Assembly: GCA_945949085.1 (NCBI GenBank)
Contig: CAMFDJ010000027.1
Coordinates: forward strand, 1-36,566
Reading direction: 5' to 3'
Length of the DNA: 36,566 bases
Source: an uncultured Lachnospiraceae bacterium
GTDB taxonomy: Bacteria; Bacillota; Clostridia; Lachnospirales; Lachnospiraceae
Shown: positions 1 through 7,122 of the stretch, piece by piece
Layout of the letters: every line of letters begins with the position of its first letter
How positions within the stretch are numbered: the stretch's first letter is position 1
Position numbers and translations under genes: made by a program
Notes under the pieces: model-generated
What the model was told of the DNA's origin: nothing
The model's database searches: none
Seen by the model: only the letters and a program-made list of their open reading frames with translations

Positions 1-2
1 CA

Positions 3-35
3 ACATATCAGAGACATATCAGCGACATATCAGCG
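3..35. repeat. three tandem copies of an 11-bp unit
   Basis: Three head-to-tail copies of ACATATCAGCG lie at 3-13, 14-24 and 25-35; the first differs at one base (AG for CG). The array touches the window edge, so more copies may lie upstream. No function can be read from it. The rest of the stretch to position 263 has short inverted repeats, for example CAGCCGT pairing with ACGGCTG around 140-170, and no convincing gene. Confidence 0.6.
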
Positions 36-263
36 AACGGGAGAGCGACAGCTTCCAGTTTAATTATGCGGTGCCCATTTGCATTTCGCTATGCTACATG
101 CTCATGACGCGCTGTCGCGCTATGCATCCAGCCCGACATTCAGCCGTTTGTGAGCAAGCTCCCACGGCTGATTCCATCCTGTCTGCGCACCGCTTGTAGA
201 AACGCGCAACTTTCGTTTTTTATACTAACTCCATAAAATATTAATTTCGTTCGTATCATTAAA

Positions 264-285
264 TATAATCTATTTTGAGGAGAGG
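264..285 (+). promoter_or_regulatory. -10 element and ribosome binding site of the first lipoprotein gene
   Basis: A perfect TATAAT lies at 264-269. The region 17 bp upstream (TTAATT, 241-246) is a poor -35. A strong AGGAGAGG Shine-Dalgarno at 278-285 sits 8 nt before the ATG at 294, leaving a very short leader. Confidence 0.45.
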
Positions 286-293
286 TTTATGCT

Positions 294-776
294 ATGAAAA
301 TGAAAAAAATGTGCATTGTTTTGCTATTATGTATGGTTGCATCGTCAGGCTGTAGTCAAAAATATAATGGAGTACATATTCATTCAAATACAGATATAAA
401 TTATGAAATTAAGACTGTACTAGATGATGATATATTTATAAGAATAATAGATGGAGAAATGATACCGGTTGAAATTAAGTATGGTATAGGAGGAGAAGGC
501 GGATACACACAATATTCAACAAAAGATCCGGAAACGATAAACGAATATATAGAAGCATTTAGGATGGTGCATATTAGTAAAATCATAACAAATAAGGATG
601 AGATGATTTTTGTAACAGATGGTATTCAGGATTATACTTTTGTTATGGAAGATGGGACGGAAATTACATTGGGTACAGATTTAAATCTATATGTATTTGA
701 TAAGAATAGAAATAGAGAATTTATCTTGGAAAATACTGAAAAACTAAATGAATTAAATAGAATGCTATTAGAATAA
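294..776 (+). CDS. putative lipoprotein of unknown function
   Basis: I do not recognise this 160-residue protein. Residues 1-19 form a short positively charged, hydrophobic signal peptide ending in a lipobox (ASSGC), so it is probably exported, cleaved before the cysteine and lipid-anchored on the outer face of the membrane. The mature part is acidic and has no clear domain or repeated motif. The start is supported by AGGAGAGG 8 nt upstream. The gene is visibly richer in A and T than the genes that follow (many AAT, ATA and TTA codons), which suggests a different origin. It stands alone: the next gene begins 85 bp later with its own ribosome binding site. Confidence 0.75.
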   Translation: MKMKKMCIVLLLCMVASSGCSQKYNGVHIHSNTDINYEIKTVLDDDIFIRIIDGEMIPVEIKYGIGGEGGYTQYSTKDPETINEYIEAFRMVHISKIITNKDEMIFVTDGIQDYTFVMEDGTEITLGTDLNLYVFDKNRNREFILENTEKLNELNRMLLE

Positions 777-861
777 TTGGTATTTTAAAAGACAAAATAA
801 TCCAATGTGTTATAAAACCTCTTGCTTTAACTATGGGGTGTGAGAAAGGAAGGATAGATTT

Positions 862-2649
862 ATGAAAAAGAAGACAGCCAGTATGATTTTGGCAATGGTT
901 ACAGCGGCTTTTGTACTGACAGGGTGCTCCGGAGGTCAGAGTAGCGCAGAAAATGAAATGCAGCTCTCGCAGGAGGAGGTGTCAGAGGAGAATTCCGCCG
1001 GCGAAGAGGAAACAGACGGCGGAGAGAATGGAGCCTTAGACCGTGAGATCGAAGAGAAAGTCGAAAAGGGAAAAACAGAACCGGGAGACGAGACGGAGGC
1101 TCTCCTGGCATATGCAGACAGCCTTTCGATGCGCAGTTTAAATGGCACGCAGCTTACCTATGAGACAATAGACGGTGACGGTTACAGCTATTTCCGGACA
1201 CAGGGACTGATGGGGATTGCCGAGGACAAAGAGGGCTGTCTTTATCAGGAGATTCTTGACCTGGACGCAGACGGATGGCAGGAACTTCTGACAATCGACC
1301 TTTGCAAGGGAAGCGAGGCATATGGTATTTTGGCTTCTGTTTTTGAGTACAAGGATGGCAAAGTCAGCAAGGCAGCGACAAAGGAGCTTCTTGGTTATGC
1401 GATCGGCATGAATTGTGACGGCGGTAACATCCGCTTTATGATGAAGGATGAGAAATACCTTTGCATGGACAGCTGGCAGCATACCTTCGTCAGCGCGGAT
1501 GGCGTTTGTATCGATCTGGCAGCCTGCTATTATGACGGTGCGAGATTTGTGGAGATGGCACAATACGATCTTGCCGGTTCTGATTTTTCCGATAGCGGAA
1601 AGGAAGCGACGGAACTGCTTGACCAGCTTTACACAATGGGGTTTGACAAGTCGGCGGCAGCAGTCTGTGACAGAGATGTTTTCCACTTGTATGCAGCAGA
1701 CGAAGGGGTCAGGCCACTCTTTAAGATCAGCATTCAGAACAGCTCTGTGACAGGTGAGACAGAATGGGAGGAAAAACCCTATGCCACTGTTTTACAGATT
1801 AAATCAGCCCCGGTCAATGAGGAATTTATGTTGCCGGATAGCAACAGCCGTATTTTGGAGGCTTCAGAGCTTTCCGGTATGACCAAGGATCAGCTGCGCA
1901 TTGCGCGCAATGAGATCTATGCCAGATACGGCTGGCAGTTTGAGGACCGGGAGTTGCAAAGCCATTTTGATACCACAGCATGGTATGTGCCCGCGGAAAA
2001 TGTGGATGATGCAATCCTTTCCGATGTGGAGCGTGCCAATAAGGATCTCATTATCGAGGCAGAAAAAACGGCTCCCGAGAAGGCGGAGGATGTCAATATT
2101 TCCACAATGGATATTGAGGGCGGGACGCCTCTTACGGTACCGGAGCTTGCCGACATGTCCGGAGAGCTTCACAAGATGGATGCCTACGGCTTTTTGTACA
2201 GCTATTATGACGATGTCCGCGATGTGGATCTGAATAATGTCTTTTACAGCGGCGCAGGGATCCACAGTATGGAGCTGTCCGAAAGTATGGGAGAGGCATA
2301 TCTGCAGCAGACAGGGCAGAGTGAATTTTACACGGACTCATTTGCGCTGAAAAAATCGGATATTGACGCCCTGCTGCAGAAAAGAACCGGCTATGGGCTT
2401 TCTGATATGAGAAAACCTCTGGAATGGGTGTATCTGGATAAGGAGCAGGTATATTGCGTCGAGGTGGGTGATACCAATTACATGGAAGTTTCCGTTATCG
2501 AGGGCATGAAGACCGAAGACGGCATGTACTATATCGAATATGAGAATCCCATGCTTTCCTACCAAAGCGACGACACCATGTGCATGGTAACTTTGAAAAA
2601 ACAGGGAGATACGTATCGGTTTGTGTCGAATGTGAGGCTGGGAGAGTAG
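862..2649 (+). CDS. YARHG domain-containing lipoprotein
   Basis: This is a 595-residue cell-surface lipoprotein. The signal peptide (residues 1-21) ends in the lipobox LTGC with Cys22 as the lipidated residue. A low-complexity Glu/Ser/Gly linker runs to about residue 75, the usual spacer that holds a domain away from the membrane. A globular region of about 90-320 is not recognised. Residues about 333-395 match the YARHG domain, with the signature RNEIYARYGWQF followed by a WY near its end; this extracellular domain is widespread in Clostridia and its ligand is unknown. The C-terminal 170 residues are unassigned. The start is preceded by AAAGGAAGG. Hairpin repeat copy A begins 8 bp after the stop. 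Confidence 0.85.
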   Translation: MKKKTASMILAMVTAAFVLTGCSGGQSSAENEMQLSQEEVSEENSAGEEETDGGENGALDREIEEKVEKGKTEPGDETEALLAYADSLSMRSLNGTQLTYETIDGDGYSYFRTQGLMGIAEDKEGCLYQEILDLDADGWQELLTIDLCKGSEAYGILASVFEYKDGKVSKAATKELLGYAIGMNCDGGNIRFMMKDEKYLCMDSWQHTFVSADGVCIDLAACYYDGARFVEMAQYDLAGSDFSDSGKEATELLDQLYTMGFDKSAAAVCDRDVFHLYAADEGVRPLFKISIQNSSVTGETEWEEKPYATVLQIKSAPVNEEFMLPDSNSRILEASELSGMTKDQLRIARNEIYARYGWQFEDRELQSHFDTTAWYVPAENVDDAILSDVERANKDLIIEAEKTAPEKAEDVNISTMDIEGGTPLTVPELADMSGELHKMDAYGFLYSYYDDVRDVDLNNVFYSGAGIHSMELSESMGEAYLQQTGQSEFYTDSFALKKSDIDALLQKRTGYGLSDMRKPLEWVYLDKEQVYCVEVGDTNYMEVSVIEGMKTEDGMYYIEYENPMLSYQSDDTMCMVTLKKQGDTYRFVSNVRLGE

Positions 2650-2657
2650 GCCCGGGG

Positions 2658-2694
2658 GAACCTAGGGGACGGAGTTAGGGGTTCAAAATCCTGC
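2658..2694 (+). repeat. hairpin repeat copy A
   Basis: GAACC (2658-2662) pairs with GGTTC (2680-2684) around a conserved core containing GGGGACGGAG, followed by CAAAATCCTGC. The same element recurs at 3205, 6131, 9451 and 9501. Here both stem arms differ from the GGACC/GGTCC version in a way that keeps pairing. Confidence 0.75.
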
Positions 2695-2716
2695 AATCAA
2701 GAAAGAAGGACCGAAG

Positions 2717-3250
2717 ATGCTAAACGAAAAGCTGATTATGCGGATGTGCGCATTTAATAAAGGAGATCCAAAGCGCATCCAGCACCTCACAAAGGTGTAT
2801 GAGTACGCGCATACCATCGGCAGACTGGAAGGACTGGATGACGAGACGCAGAAGATACTTGATATTGCTGCTATTTTACATGATATCGGCATCCGTCCGA
2901 GTGAGGAAAAATACGGACGCTGCGACGGAGCACTGCAGCAGCAGGAAGGACCGGCTTATGCAAGGGAAATGCTGCAGGAATTTTCTGAGGTGACAGAGGC
3001 GGAAACAGATCGGATCTGTTATCTGATCGGGCACCATCACACCTATACCGGTGTGGACGGAGATGACTGGCGTATTTTATTGGAGGCGGATTTTCTTGTA
3101 AATGCATATGAGGATGACCTGGATACAGATAGCATCAAGACGTTCCGGGAACGGGTTTTTCGGACAGAAACCGGAATGAAGCTGCTTGCTATGATGTATG
3201 GGCTTGGACCCGGGGGACGGAGTCAGAGGTCCAAAAACCAGGCGACATAA
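2717..3250 (+). CDS. HD domain-containing hydrolase
   Basis: This is a 177-residue soluble protein of the HD superfamily of metal-dependent phosphohydrolases. The pattern is complete: His23 (QHL), the His55-Asp56 pair in AAILHDIG, a GHHHTY motif near residue 105 and an Asp in LEADFL near 125. Proteins of this size and type commonly act on nucleotides or related phosphoesters, but the substrate cannot be told from sequence. The last roughly 15 residues (from GLGPGGRS to the stop) are encoded by hairpin repeat copy B, so the original C-terminus was probably replaced when the repeat arrived. A strong terminator follows. Confidence 0.85.
   Translation: MLNEKLIMRMCAFNKGDPKRIQHLTKVYEYAHTIGRLEGLDDETQKILDIAAILHDIGIRPSEEKYGRCDGALQQQEGPAYAREMLQEFSEVTEAETDRICYLIGHHHTYTGVDGDDWRILLEADFLVNAYEDDLDTDSIKTFRERVFRTETGMKLLAMMYGLGPGGRSQRSKNQAT
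3205..3244 (+). repeat. hairpin repeat copy B, inside the 3' end of the HD-domain gene
   Basis: GGACC (3206-3210) pairs with GGTCC (3228-3232) around the shared core. This copy is translated and supplies the C-terminal residues and stop region of the HD-domain protein. Confidence 0.75.
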
Positions 3251-3286
3251 AGTCGATAAGTCGATGAAAAGAAAATAAAGAACAGG

Positions 3287-3337
3287 AAGCGGCGGGCTTA
3301 CCCGAAAAGACGGGTAGGCACGCCGCTTATTTTTTTT
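3287..3337 (+). terminator. rho-independent terminator after the HD-domain gene
   Basis: AAGCGGCG (3287-3294) pairs with CGCCGCTT (3321-3328), and inner ACCCG pairs with CGGGT. The hairpin is followed by a run of eight T (3330-3337), which separates this transcript from the secreted protein gene at 3452. Confidence 0.9.
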
Positions 3338-3378
3338 ATGCAGGTCCAAGCAGCCGATCCGGCCTTTCTGTATTTACT

Positions 3379-3406
3379 TTGACAACCATTCTGTTTTTGT
3401 GATAAC
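3379..3406 (+). promoter_or_regulatory. promoter of the large secreted protein gene
   Basis: A perfect -35 TTGACA (3379-3384) and an extended -10 TGtGATAAC (3398-3406) are separated by 16 bp. Transcription would start around 3413, exactly at the palindrome that follows. Confidence 0.65.
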
Positions 3407-3414
3407 ATAATTGT

Positions 3415-3430
3415 ATGTGCACGTGCACAT
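3415..3430. promoter_or_regulatory. perfect 16-bp palindrome, candidate operator
   Basis: ATGTGCACGTGCACAT is perfectly self-complementary and covers roughly +2 to +18 of the predicted transcript, between the promoter and the ribosome binding site. This position suits a repressor site. No regulator gene is adjacent. Confidence 0.5.
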
Positions 3431-3451
3431 GCATGAAAAAGGGGTAATAAT

Positions 3452-6127
3452 ATGATGCATACAAACAGAAAATTTTTTGGAAAAAGAATCATACTATTTA
3501 TTTTTGTTCTGCTGCTAAGTATCGCACGGAGCAATCCCGTTTGGGCAATAGATACCATCACGGTGGAGCCTGTCAACATGGTTGATATTCAGGTTGTGGA
3601 TGAACAGGGGAACCTTATTGACAGTGCTCGTGTGGAAATGGAAATGGATGGTGTCTATATGAGTGGGGAAAAAGCGGATCCACCGATTTATGATGGAAGC
3701 CCCAGGGGAAGCTTTCCGCCTGAAAAATATTATAGTGTCAATCATATTGTAGATAAGATACAAAGCTATCTGGGGGAAGATTATTCGCTTGTTGAAATGC
3801 AAATCAATGACGGAAATAATGGCTACGAAGAATTCTATCCGCGGTTGAAAGGCGACTATTACTCTTTGAATTGGAAACAAAAGCTTCAGATGGACATTCT
3901 GTACCAGAAGCGCGGAACTGTTACTTTTTCCTTAGAGGGGAAAAAGTTTTATATCAATGTGGATCCCAAAATAAACCATGGTACATTTCGCATTGATAGA
4001 ACAGATTATAAACTGGTTGATTACCGCAATTCTACCATAGATGTGGATGCCGGATCGTATCAGGTAGGCGGTTGCACGGATCAAAATGTCACGATCGCAA
4101 GTAACGCAAAAGACTACCGCACTGTGAGAATCAAGCTTTCTCAGATGGATTTCGGTGATGATGATATGGTTTTGAATGATGATGGAAAACTGTATTATGA
4201 AAAAGAGTATATGGGAAATGTGTTTGACCAGAGTGACCGTCAATCGATGTTTGTCATCTATGATGGCGCCTGCATTACGGCACCCATTCCGGATGCGCAG
4301 GGATATATTGAATACAATGTTGAGAAAGACTCCACGTATTCTTATGTTCAAATCGCAACATCAAAGTATGGCATTCTAAGTACAACGGTGCCGCCTTTTT
4401 TCAAGATGTCCGTAAATGTGAAAGCCTGTGAAAAGATTTCTCCACAGTTTCTTGGCATTACCGGATTACCGGCTGGAGAATACTCTGTGAAGGTTTCGCC
4501 GAATGGCCATTATAAAGATACTAAGGGAACCATTCCTGTAGTAGACTCAGATGAGCTACAGGTATTCCAAATTACTGTAAAATGTTACCACAAGCTTACA
4601 TATCATGAGAAGGTAGAACCGACCTGTCTGACAGATGGCATGCAATCGTATTATACGTGCGAATATTGTAATCGGAATTATAAATACACGGGCTCAAGCA
4701 ACCCGATTACAGATATGTCGACTTTGATATTGCCTGCAAAAGGCCATAAACCCACAAAGCTGTGCAGTGACAGTCATAGGCACTGGTATCAGTGCACCCG
4801 TTGTGATTACACGGAAAGGGAAGAGGCACATGTACCGGGAGCAGCAGCTACGGAAGAAGCGCCGCAGTTATGCTCTGTTTGCAGCTATGAGCTTGCGCCA
4901 AAGCTTGGTCATGAGTTTGTATTGACCGGCGCTGATCCTACCTGCACAGAGGAAGGAATGAAGGCGCATTACTGCTGTAAAAACTGTGACAAACTTTTCT
5001 CGGAAGCAGACGAAAACACGGTTATTGCAGATCCAACAACGCTGGTGATACCGCCGCTGGGGCACAACATTACGCTGCAAAGGAAAGATAAAAGCGAGCA
5101 TCAGTATAAGTGCACGAGATGTACTTATGTGGAAAAGAAAGAACCCCATACGCCGGGCGCAGAGCCCACAGAACAGACAGAGCAGCTTTGCACTCTGTGT
5201 CATGAAGTAGTAAAGGAGAAGCTGACACATGAGCCAAGTAAGGTGGCGGAAATCCCGGCAACGTGCACAGGGGAAGGAAGAAGGGCGTACTATACCTGCA
5301 AAAACTGTGACGCACTGTTTGCAGACGCCAAGGCGCAAAGCGTGATTCAAAAGCCGGAAGACGGAAAAATCCCGCCTCTGGGACATAACGCGGCCAACCT
5401 TGTGTGGGATGCGCAAAATCACTGGTATGCCTGCACACGCTGTGATTATACGGAGCCAAAGAAGGCACATGTCTATTCCGGAAAAAAGGATGCGACCTGT
5501 GATGTATGCGGCTATATCAGGCAGGTAGATGAAGGAAAAACGACAGGAAATCAGCTGGATAAGCGAGAAGATTTGGCTTTTCTGACGGTAAAGGGAAGTC
5601 CGAAAAAATCAAATCAGATTCAGCTGAAGTGGAATAAGGTAGAAGATGCTTCCGGCTACGAGATTTACTGGTCCTATTGTGACGGAAAGAAAAACTATAA
5701 GCTTTTAAAGAAGCAAAAAGCAACGAAATATGTGCATAAGATTAAAAACACAAAGAAGGCATACAAATACTTTGTGGTATCTTATAAAAAGGTGAATGGA
5801 AAAAAGGTTTATCTTACGAAATCTCCGACCATTCATGTTGCACTCGGAGAACATAAAAAGACCAATGTGAAATCAATTTCTCTTTCCGAAAAAGAGATTA
5901 CCTTAAAAGTCAATCAGACATATAAGCTGAAACCGACGTATAAAAAAGTGGACGCAAAAAAGAAGCTATTAAAGCATACGGATACTTTGCGCTATAAGAG
6001 CGAGCAGAAGCAGATCGCTACCGTTTCCCAAAAAGGTGTCATAAAAGCAAAGCATGCGGGAGTTGCCACCATTTATGTCTCTGCGGAAAACGGTGTCAGC
6101 GCAAAGATAAAGGTGACAGTGGAATAA
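3452..6127 (+). CDS. large secreted protein with CxxC repeats, fibronectin-like and Big_2 domains
   Basis: This is an 891-residue exported protein. An N-terminal signal peptide (about residues 1-32, ending SNPVWAI) is followed by an unassigned region to about 375. Residues about 380-690 hold imperfect repeats, each with PxCTxxG, Cys-x2-Cys pairs (nine pairs in all, for example CEYC, CTRC, CSVC, CKNC) and a PPLGH or PAKGH turn. The spacing suggests small metal-binding or disulfide-stabilised modules. Residues about 705-795 look like a fibronectin type III fold (LKWNKVEDASGYEIYW), and about 805-891 is a Big_2 immunoglobulin-like domain (IATVSQKGVIKAKHAGVATI). There is no LPXTG or membrane anchor, so it may be released or held non-covalently. 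It is closely related to the split gene that follows. The start is supported by AAAAAGGGG upstream; the ATG at 3455 is an alternative. Confidence 0.85.
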   Translation: MMHTNRKFFGKRIILFIFVLLLSIARSNPVWAIDTITVEPVNMVDIQVVDEQGNLIDSARVEMEMDGVYMSGEKADPPIYDGSPRGSFPPEKYYSVNHIVDKIQSYLGEDYSLVEMQINDGNNGYEEFYPRLKGDYYSLNWKQKLQMDILYQKRGTVTFSLEGKKFYINVDPKINHGTFRIDRTDYKLVDYRNSTIDVDAGSYQVGGCTDQNVTIASNAKDYRTVRIKLSQMDFGDDDMVLNDDGKLYYEKEYMGNVFDQSDRQSMFVIYDGACITAPIPDAQGYIEYNVEKDSTYSYVQIATSKYGILSTTVPPFFKMSVNVKACEKISPQFLGITGLPAGEYSVKVSPNGHYKDTKGTIPVVDSDELQVFQITVKCYHKLTYHEKVEPTCLTDGMQSYYTCEYCNRNYKYTGSSNPITDMSTLILPAKGHKPTKLCSDSHRHWYQCTRCDYTEREEAHVPGAAATEEAPQLCSVCSYELAPKLGHEFVLTGADPTCTEEGMKAHYCCKNCDKLFSEADENTVIADPTTLVIPPLGHNITLQRKDKSEHQYKCTRCTYVEKKEPHTPGAEPTEQTEQLCTLCHEVVKEKLTHEPSKVAEIPATCTGEGRRAYYTCKNCDALFADAKAQSVIQKPEDGKIPPLGHNAANLVWDAQNHWYACTRCDYTEPKKAHVYSGKKDATCDVCGYIRQVDEGKTTGNQLDKREDLAFLTVKGSPKKSNQIQLKWNKVEDASGYEIYWSYCDGKKNYKLLKKQKATKYVHKIKNTKKAYKYFVVSYKKVNGKKVYLTKSPTIHVALGEHKKTNVKSISLSEKEITLKVNQTYKLKPTYKKVDAKKKLLKHTDTLRYKSEQKQIATVSQKGVIKAKHAGVATIYVSAENGVSAKIKVTVE

Positions 6128-6130
6128 CTG

Positions 6131-6170
6131 TGGACCCGGGGGACGGGGTCAGGGGTCCAAAAGGATTGCG
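6131..6170 (+). repeat. hairpin repeat copy C
   Basis: GGACC (6132-6136) pairs with GGTCC (6154-6158) around the shared core. The copy begins 3 bp after the stop of the preceding secreted protein gene. A TATAAT at 6178-6183 lies just behind it and could serve the next gene, though no good -35 is visible. Confidence 0.75.
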
Positions 6171-6228
6171 TATTCTTTATAATGAAGAAAAGAGAAGAGA
6201 AAGAGCAGGCAGAAAGGAATCGGTATTC

Positions 6229-7122
6229 ATGAAAAAAAATAGAGTGTTCTTGGCGTCATGCCTTGTGCTGATTGCCTTGTTTTTGGTTTTTCCATCTTCG
6301 GCTAAAGCAGCTATTCCCTTTGAAAATGCAACGGATCTGCGTCTTGATCAGATCTATCTTGTTGAAATTACAAACAAAACCGATTATGGCATCTTCAAGT
6401 TTACGCCGACTGAAACCGCTGTATACTCTTTTGCATCTTTGGAAGATGATGATGCCGACGCATACTGTGAGATGTATGATGCGTCGGGCAACTTTCTCAC
6501 ATATAATGATTATTATACTATAGATGATGCATTTCGTATTTTATATACGATGCAGGCCGGCCAGACGTATTATTTCACGCCGCATGTAAGCCGTTTTGAA
6601 AAGGCGAATACTTCACTCAATGTGAGGCTCACAAAGACTGACGAGAAGGTCACAAATATTGTTGAGGCAAGGGCAACCCTGTCCGGTAATTCGGCAAAGG
6701 CTTCCATTGAGTCAGATAAGCTGGGCAGTCTTTATCTGTCTATAGATAATAACCTTTCAGACAGCTCGCTCCAGCTTTGTTTTGCGGATGGCACAACAGA
6801 AAATTATACATACGTGAAAAGCCGCTTTGTCAACACGGTTGATTCTACCAAAGTTTTATACGTGAATGTAAGGAAGAATTTTCAAATGTGTGATGTGCAG
6901 ATTGCAGACAAGCGGGAGGCAAGTTTGGAAATTCCTGATTATAGGATAGCAATTCCTGTGTCAATGGAGTATTCGCCAAAAGTAAAATCTTTTACCTATA
7001 CGCCGCAAAAGGAGGGATTCTTCGTCGAGCAGACCCCGCGGCCTTGGGGAAATGCTGCGATTACTGCCGCCGATCTTGTAGTCACATACACTGATGGTAC
7101 TCAAAAAAACATTTTCCAATAA
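6229..7122 (+). CDS. N-terminal part of a frameshifted secreted protein
   Basis: The reading frame starts at the ATG at 6229, preceded by AGAAAGGA at a 10-nt spacing. A GTG-initiated extension to 6130 is unlikely because it would be encoded by hairpin repeat copy C. The signal peptide is residues 1-28 (MKKNRVFLASC...KAA). The first mature domain, about residues 30-140, resembles an extracellular beta-sandwich pre-peptidase-like domain (FKFTPTETAVYSF, then GQTYYFTP). The frame ends abruptly within a repeated module (VVTYTDGTQK) that is complete twice in the downstream frame. Removing one A from the A7 tract at 7103-7109 joins the two frames cleanly. I read this as half of one gene, 6229-9442, of about 1,070 residues. 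Confidence 0.75.
   Translation: MKKNRVFLASCLVLIALFLVFPSSAKAAIPFENATDLRLDQIYLVEITNKTDYGIFKFTPTETAVYSFASLEDDDADAYCEMYDASGNFLTYNDYYTIDDAFRILYTMQAGQTYYFTPHVSRFEKANTSLNVRLTKTDEKVTNIVEARATLSGNSAKASIESDKLGSLYLSIDNNLSDSSLQLCFADGTTENYTYVKSRFVNTVDSTKVLYVNVRKNFQMCDVQIADKREASLEIPDYRIAIPVSMEYSPKVKSFTYTPQKEGFFVEQTPRPWGNAAITAADLVVTYTDGTQKNIFQ

Noticed and set aside
1..200. Possible CRISPR-like or prophage edge from the tandem repeats at the window start.
   Set aside because: The repeats are only 11 bp with no spacers, and no phage, integrase or cas gene is present.
6130..6228. GTG-initiated N-terminal extension of the secreted protein at 6229.
   Set aside because: It is encoded by the hairpin repeat, has no ribosome binding site, and would place the signal peptide 33 residues inside the protein.
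7104..7110. A_AAA_AAC heptamer in the zero frame, a classical -1 ribosomal slippery site.
   Set aside because: The -1 frame meets a TAG at 7125-7127. The downstream gene half is in the +1 frame, so -1 slippage cannot join the halves.
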